DNA from: Nitrospirota bacterium
GTDB taxonomy: Bacteria; Nitrospirota; Nitrospiria; Nitrospirales; UBA8639
Assembly: GCA_029865515.1 (NCBI GenBank)
Contig: JAOUGQ010000148.1
Location: forward strand, 1-7,155
DNA: 7,155 bases
Reading direction: 5' to 3'
Part shown: one piece after another, positions 5,740 through 7,155 of the stretch
Layout of the letters: each line of letters begins with the position of its first letter
How positions within the stretch are numbered: position 1 is the first letter of the stretch
The notes under the pieces: generated by a model
The model's input: only the letters and a program-made list of their open reading frames with translations
What the model was told of the DNA's origin: nothing
Database searches by the model: none
Made by a program: the position numbers and the translations under genes

Positions 5740-6189
5740 TCAGACCGGAACCCTCTCCGGTGCCGATTCGTTCAAAATCAGCCAATAGAGGCCCAGGTTT
5801 TGAACCGCCTGGGAAAACTCTTGAAAGTCCACCGGCTTTCGCACATAGCTATTGGCTCCTAATTGATAGCTCTTGACGATGTCCTGTTCCTCCTTGGACG
5901 AGGTGAGGACCACCACCGGAAGGAACTTCGTCCGATCATCAGCTCGCAGCCGCCGTAACACTTCCAATCCATCAATCTTAGGGAGCTTGAGGTCCAATAA
6001 AATAATTTGAGGCATTTGGCTCATATCACGACCGGCATGGGCTCCGGTTCCGAATAAATATTCCAATGCCTCTACGCCGTCTCGCGCGACAACGACTTCA
6101 TTTTTAATATTGTTTTTCTTAAGCGCCCGCATCGTCAGTTCTTCATCATCCGGATGATCTTCCACTAACAGAATTACTTTGTTCGTCAT
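5740..6189 (-). CDS. Single-domain response regulator, Rcp1-like
   Basis: The 149-residue product is a stand-alone CheY-type receiver that would accept phosphate from the histidine kinase encoded just upstream. The acidic pocket is VEDHPDDEE (D11, D14, D15) and the phosphoacceptor is D66 in LLDLKLP. The switch residue is T96 in VLTSS, and the conserved Lys is K118 in VRKPV. The long beta3-region insert and the C-terminal NLGLYWLILNE (131-141) match the Rcp1 subfamily, first known as the partner of cyanobacterial phytochrome Cph1 but widespread with other kinases. There is no DNA-binding or enzymatic output domain, so it acts by protein contact or as a phosphorelay intermediate. AAGGAGG 5 nt before the ATG supports the start. 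It follows the kinase stop by 20 bp, so the two are surely co-transcribed. Confidence 0.93.
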   Translation of the reverse strand: MTNKVILLVEDHPDDEELTMRALKKNNIKNEVVVARDGVEALEYLFGTGAHAGRDMSQMPQIILLDLKLPKIDGLEVLRRLRADDRTKFLPVVVLTSSKEEQDIVKSYQLGANSYVRKPVDFQEFSQAVQNLGLYWLILNESAPERVPV

Positions 6190-6194
6190 ACTAT

Positions 6195-6201
6195 CCTCCT
6201 T
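6195..6201 (-). promoter_or_regulatory. Ribosome binding site of the response regulator
   Basis: AAGGAGG on the minus strand, 5 nt before the ATG at 6189, lies wholly within the 20-bp gap after the kinase stop codon. The receiver is thus translated from its own strong site rather than only by coupling. Confidence 0.75.
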
Positions 6202-6209
6202 GGTTTGCC

Positions 6210-7155
6210 TTATAACGTAAAATGAAAGGTTGCGCCTTGGTCAACCGCACCCTCTGCCCAAATCTGTCCGCCATGTCGTTGAATAATCCGATGCACCGTC
6301 GCCAACCCCACCCCCACACCGGGATATTCCGTGTAGGCGTGAAGCCGTTGAAATGCGCCGAAGAGTTTATGCACATAGGTCATATCAAAACCTGCCCCAT
6401 TGTCTTTGACATAATACGCGGCCTGTCCTTTGTATTGGCCGTGACCGAATTCAATACGAGGATGGGCTTGTTGCCGGGTAAACTTCCACGCGTTGCCCAG
6501 TAAATTTTCCAATACCGCTCTCAGCAATTGGGGGTCAGCGGTAGCGAACACGTTATTGACCACAATACATTCCACCTGCCGGTCGGGTTCCATTTTCTGA
6601 AAGTCATCAAGAATAGCCCTGACGACCGCACTCATATCAAAGGTCTGGGTATGGATTTCAGCTCGAGTCAACCGGGCGAGGTTGAGCATCGCATCAATAA
6701 GCTGGGACATTCGCTGACTGGCTGCCCGCACCCGGCGCAAATAACTGCGCCCTGACTCATCAAGTTTTTCATCATAGTCTTCCAGCACCGCCTGGCTAAA
6801 TCCGTCGATCCCGCGCAAGGGGGCACGTAAATCATGCGAGACCGAATAGCTAAAGGCTTCAAGTTCTTTATTGCTGGCCTCGAGTTGCGCCGAGCGTTGA
6901 ACCAGTTGGGAATTGAGTTTGCGGATATCGTCTTCCGCCCGTTTCCGTTCTGACACTTCCCGAATGAGTTCCGCATTTGATGCAGCCAACTTTCCTGTTC
7001 GCTCCTGCACCCGCTTTTCTAGAGTATCCTTCGCATAGCGTAGCGTTTCTTCAGCCCACTGGCGCTCCTGAATCTCCAATTCCAAATGTTTGTTGGCCTC
7101 TTGTAGCGCACCGGTTCGTTCTCGAACCTGCTCTTCCAATTCGTTCGCGACACGC
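6210..7155 (-). CDS. Sensor histidine kinase, C-terminal part (5' end outside window)
   Basis: This membrane- or cytosol-located sensor kinase is truncated by the right edge. The frame stays open to base 7155, reading RVANELEEQ at the edge, and no credible start is visible, so the sensory domains are missing. About 314 residues are seen. Numbering from the Leu codon at 7137-7139 as 1, a helical linker spans 1-95, with two signal-helix repeats (VRERTG at 5, VQERTG at 44) and a third partial copy. The HisKA dimerisation domain follows with the phosphorylated His102 in SYSVSHDLRAPLRG. The HATPase domain has the N-box LENLLGNAWKFT (N212, N216), G1 DNGAG (246-250), an F-box-like KLFGAFQRLH and G2 GVGVGLA (274-280). 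This class commonly follows PAS, GAF or phytochrome sensor modules; which one is unknown. It ends 20 bp before the co-transcribed receiver, its likely partner. Confidence 0.94.
   Translation of the reverse strand, partial: RVANELEEQVRERTGALQEANKHLELEIQERQWAEETLRYAKDTLEKRVQERTGKLAASNAELIREVSERKRAEDDIRKLNSQLVQRSAQLEASNKELEAFSYSVSHDLRAPLRGIDGFSQAVLEDYDEKLDESGRSYLRRVRAASQRMSQLIDAMLNLARLTRAEIHTQTFDMSAVVRAILDDFQKMEPDRQVECIVVNNVFATADPQLLRAVLENLLGNAWKFTRQQAHPRIEFGHGQYKGQAAYYVKDNGAGFDMTYVHKLFGAFQRLHAYTEYPGVGVGLATVHRIIQRHGGQIWAEGAVDQGATFHFTL

Noticed and set aside
5600..5788. 62-codon plus-strand frame overlapping the 3' end of the response regulator
   Set aside because: Ser/Asn/Gln-rich low-complexity product, weak initiation site, and its tail is antisense to the receiver; the upstream TTGACA lacks a -10 element.
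1..7155. Searched by eye for tRNA/rRNA genes, CRISPR repeats, transposase genes, long terminal inverted repeats and attachment sites
   Set aside because: None seen; repeats present are only short local ones.

Overview
The window reads as ordinary chromosomal DNA from a Gram-negative bacterium of moderate GC content. Supporting signs are an exported di-heme c-type cytochrome peroxidase, a full-length HrpB helicase, and a sensor kinase paired with a stand-alone receiver. A Nitrospira-like or proteobacterial host would fit, but this is a weak inference from gene content alone. No tRNA, rRNA, CRISPR array, insertion sequence or phage gene was recognised.

Layout. A bacterial cytochrome c peroxidase family gene lies on the minus strand at 103-1173. 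It diverges, across a 274-bp spacer with short repeats, from hrpB on the plus strand (1448-3970). A 329-bp gap follows; it has no confident gene but contains two overlapping minus-strand micro-ORFs. Next is a small exported protein of unknown function (4300-4881, plus). It converges, over two back-to-back hairpins, on a small basic protein with a zinc-ribbon-like CxxC...CxxC pattern (4967-5359, minus). A 380-bp spacer separates that gene from a minus-strand two-component operon: a sensor histidine kinase cut by the window's right edge (6210 to beyond 7155), then a single-domain response regulator of the Rcp1 type 20 bp downstream (5740-6189).

How the genes relate. Only the kinase and receiver form a clear functional unit: the kinase autophosphorylates on His and the receiver, which has no output domain, takes the phosphate. 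The peroxidase would act in the periplasm, removing hydrogen peroxide with electrons from small redox carriers. HrpB is a cytoplasmic DEAH-type RNA helicase-like ATPase. Nothing in the sequence links these to each other or to the two small unknown genes.

No convincing new multi-gene system is visible. The points most worth a second look are the peroxidase's apparent lack of the usual distal His ligand, the orphan zinc-ribbon-like protein with its very strong ribosome binding site, and the GTGA-overlapping micro-ORFs downstream of hrpB.
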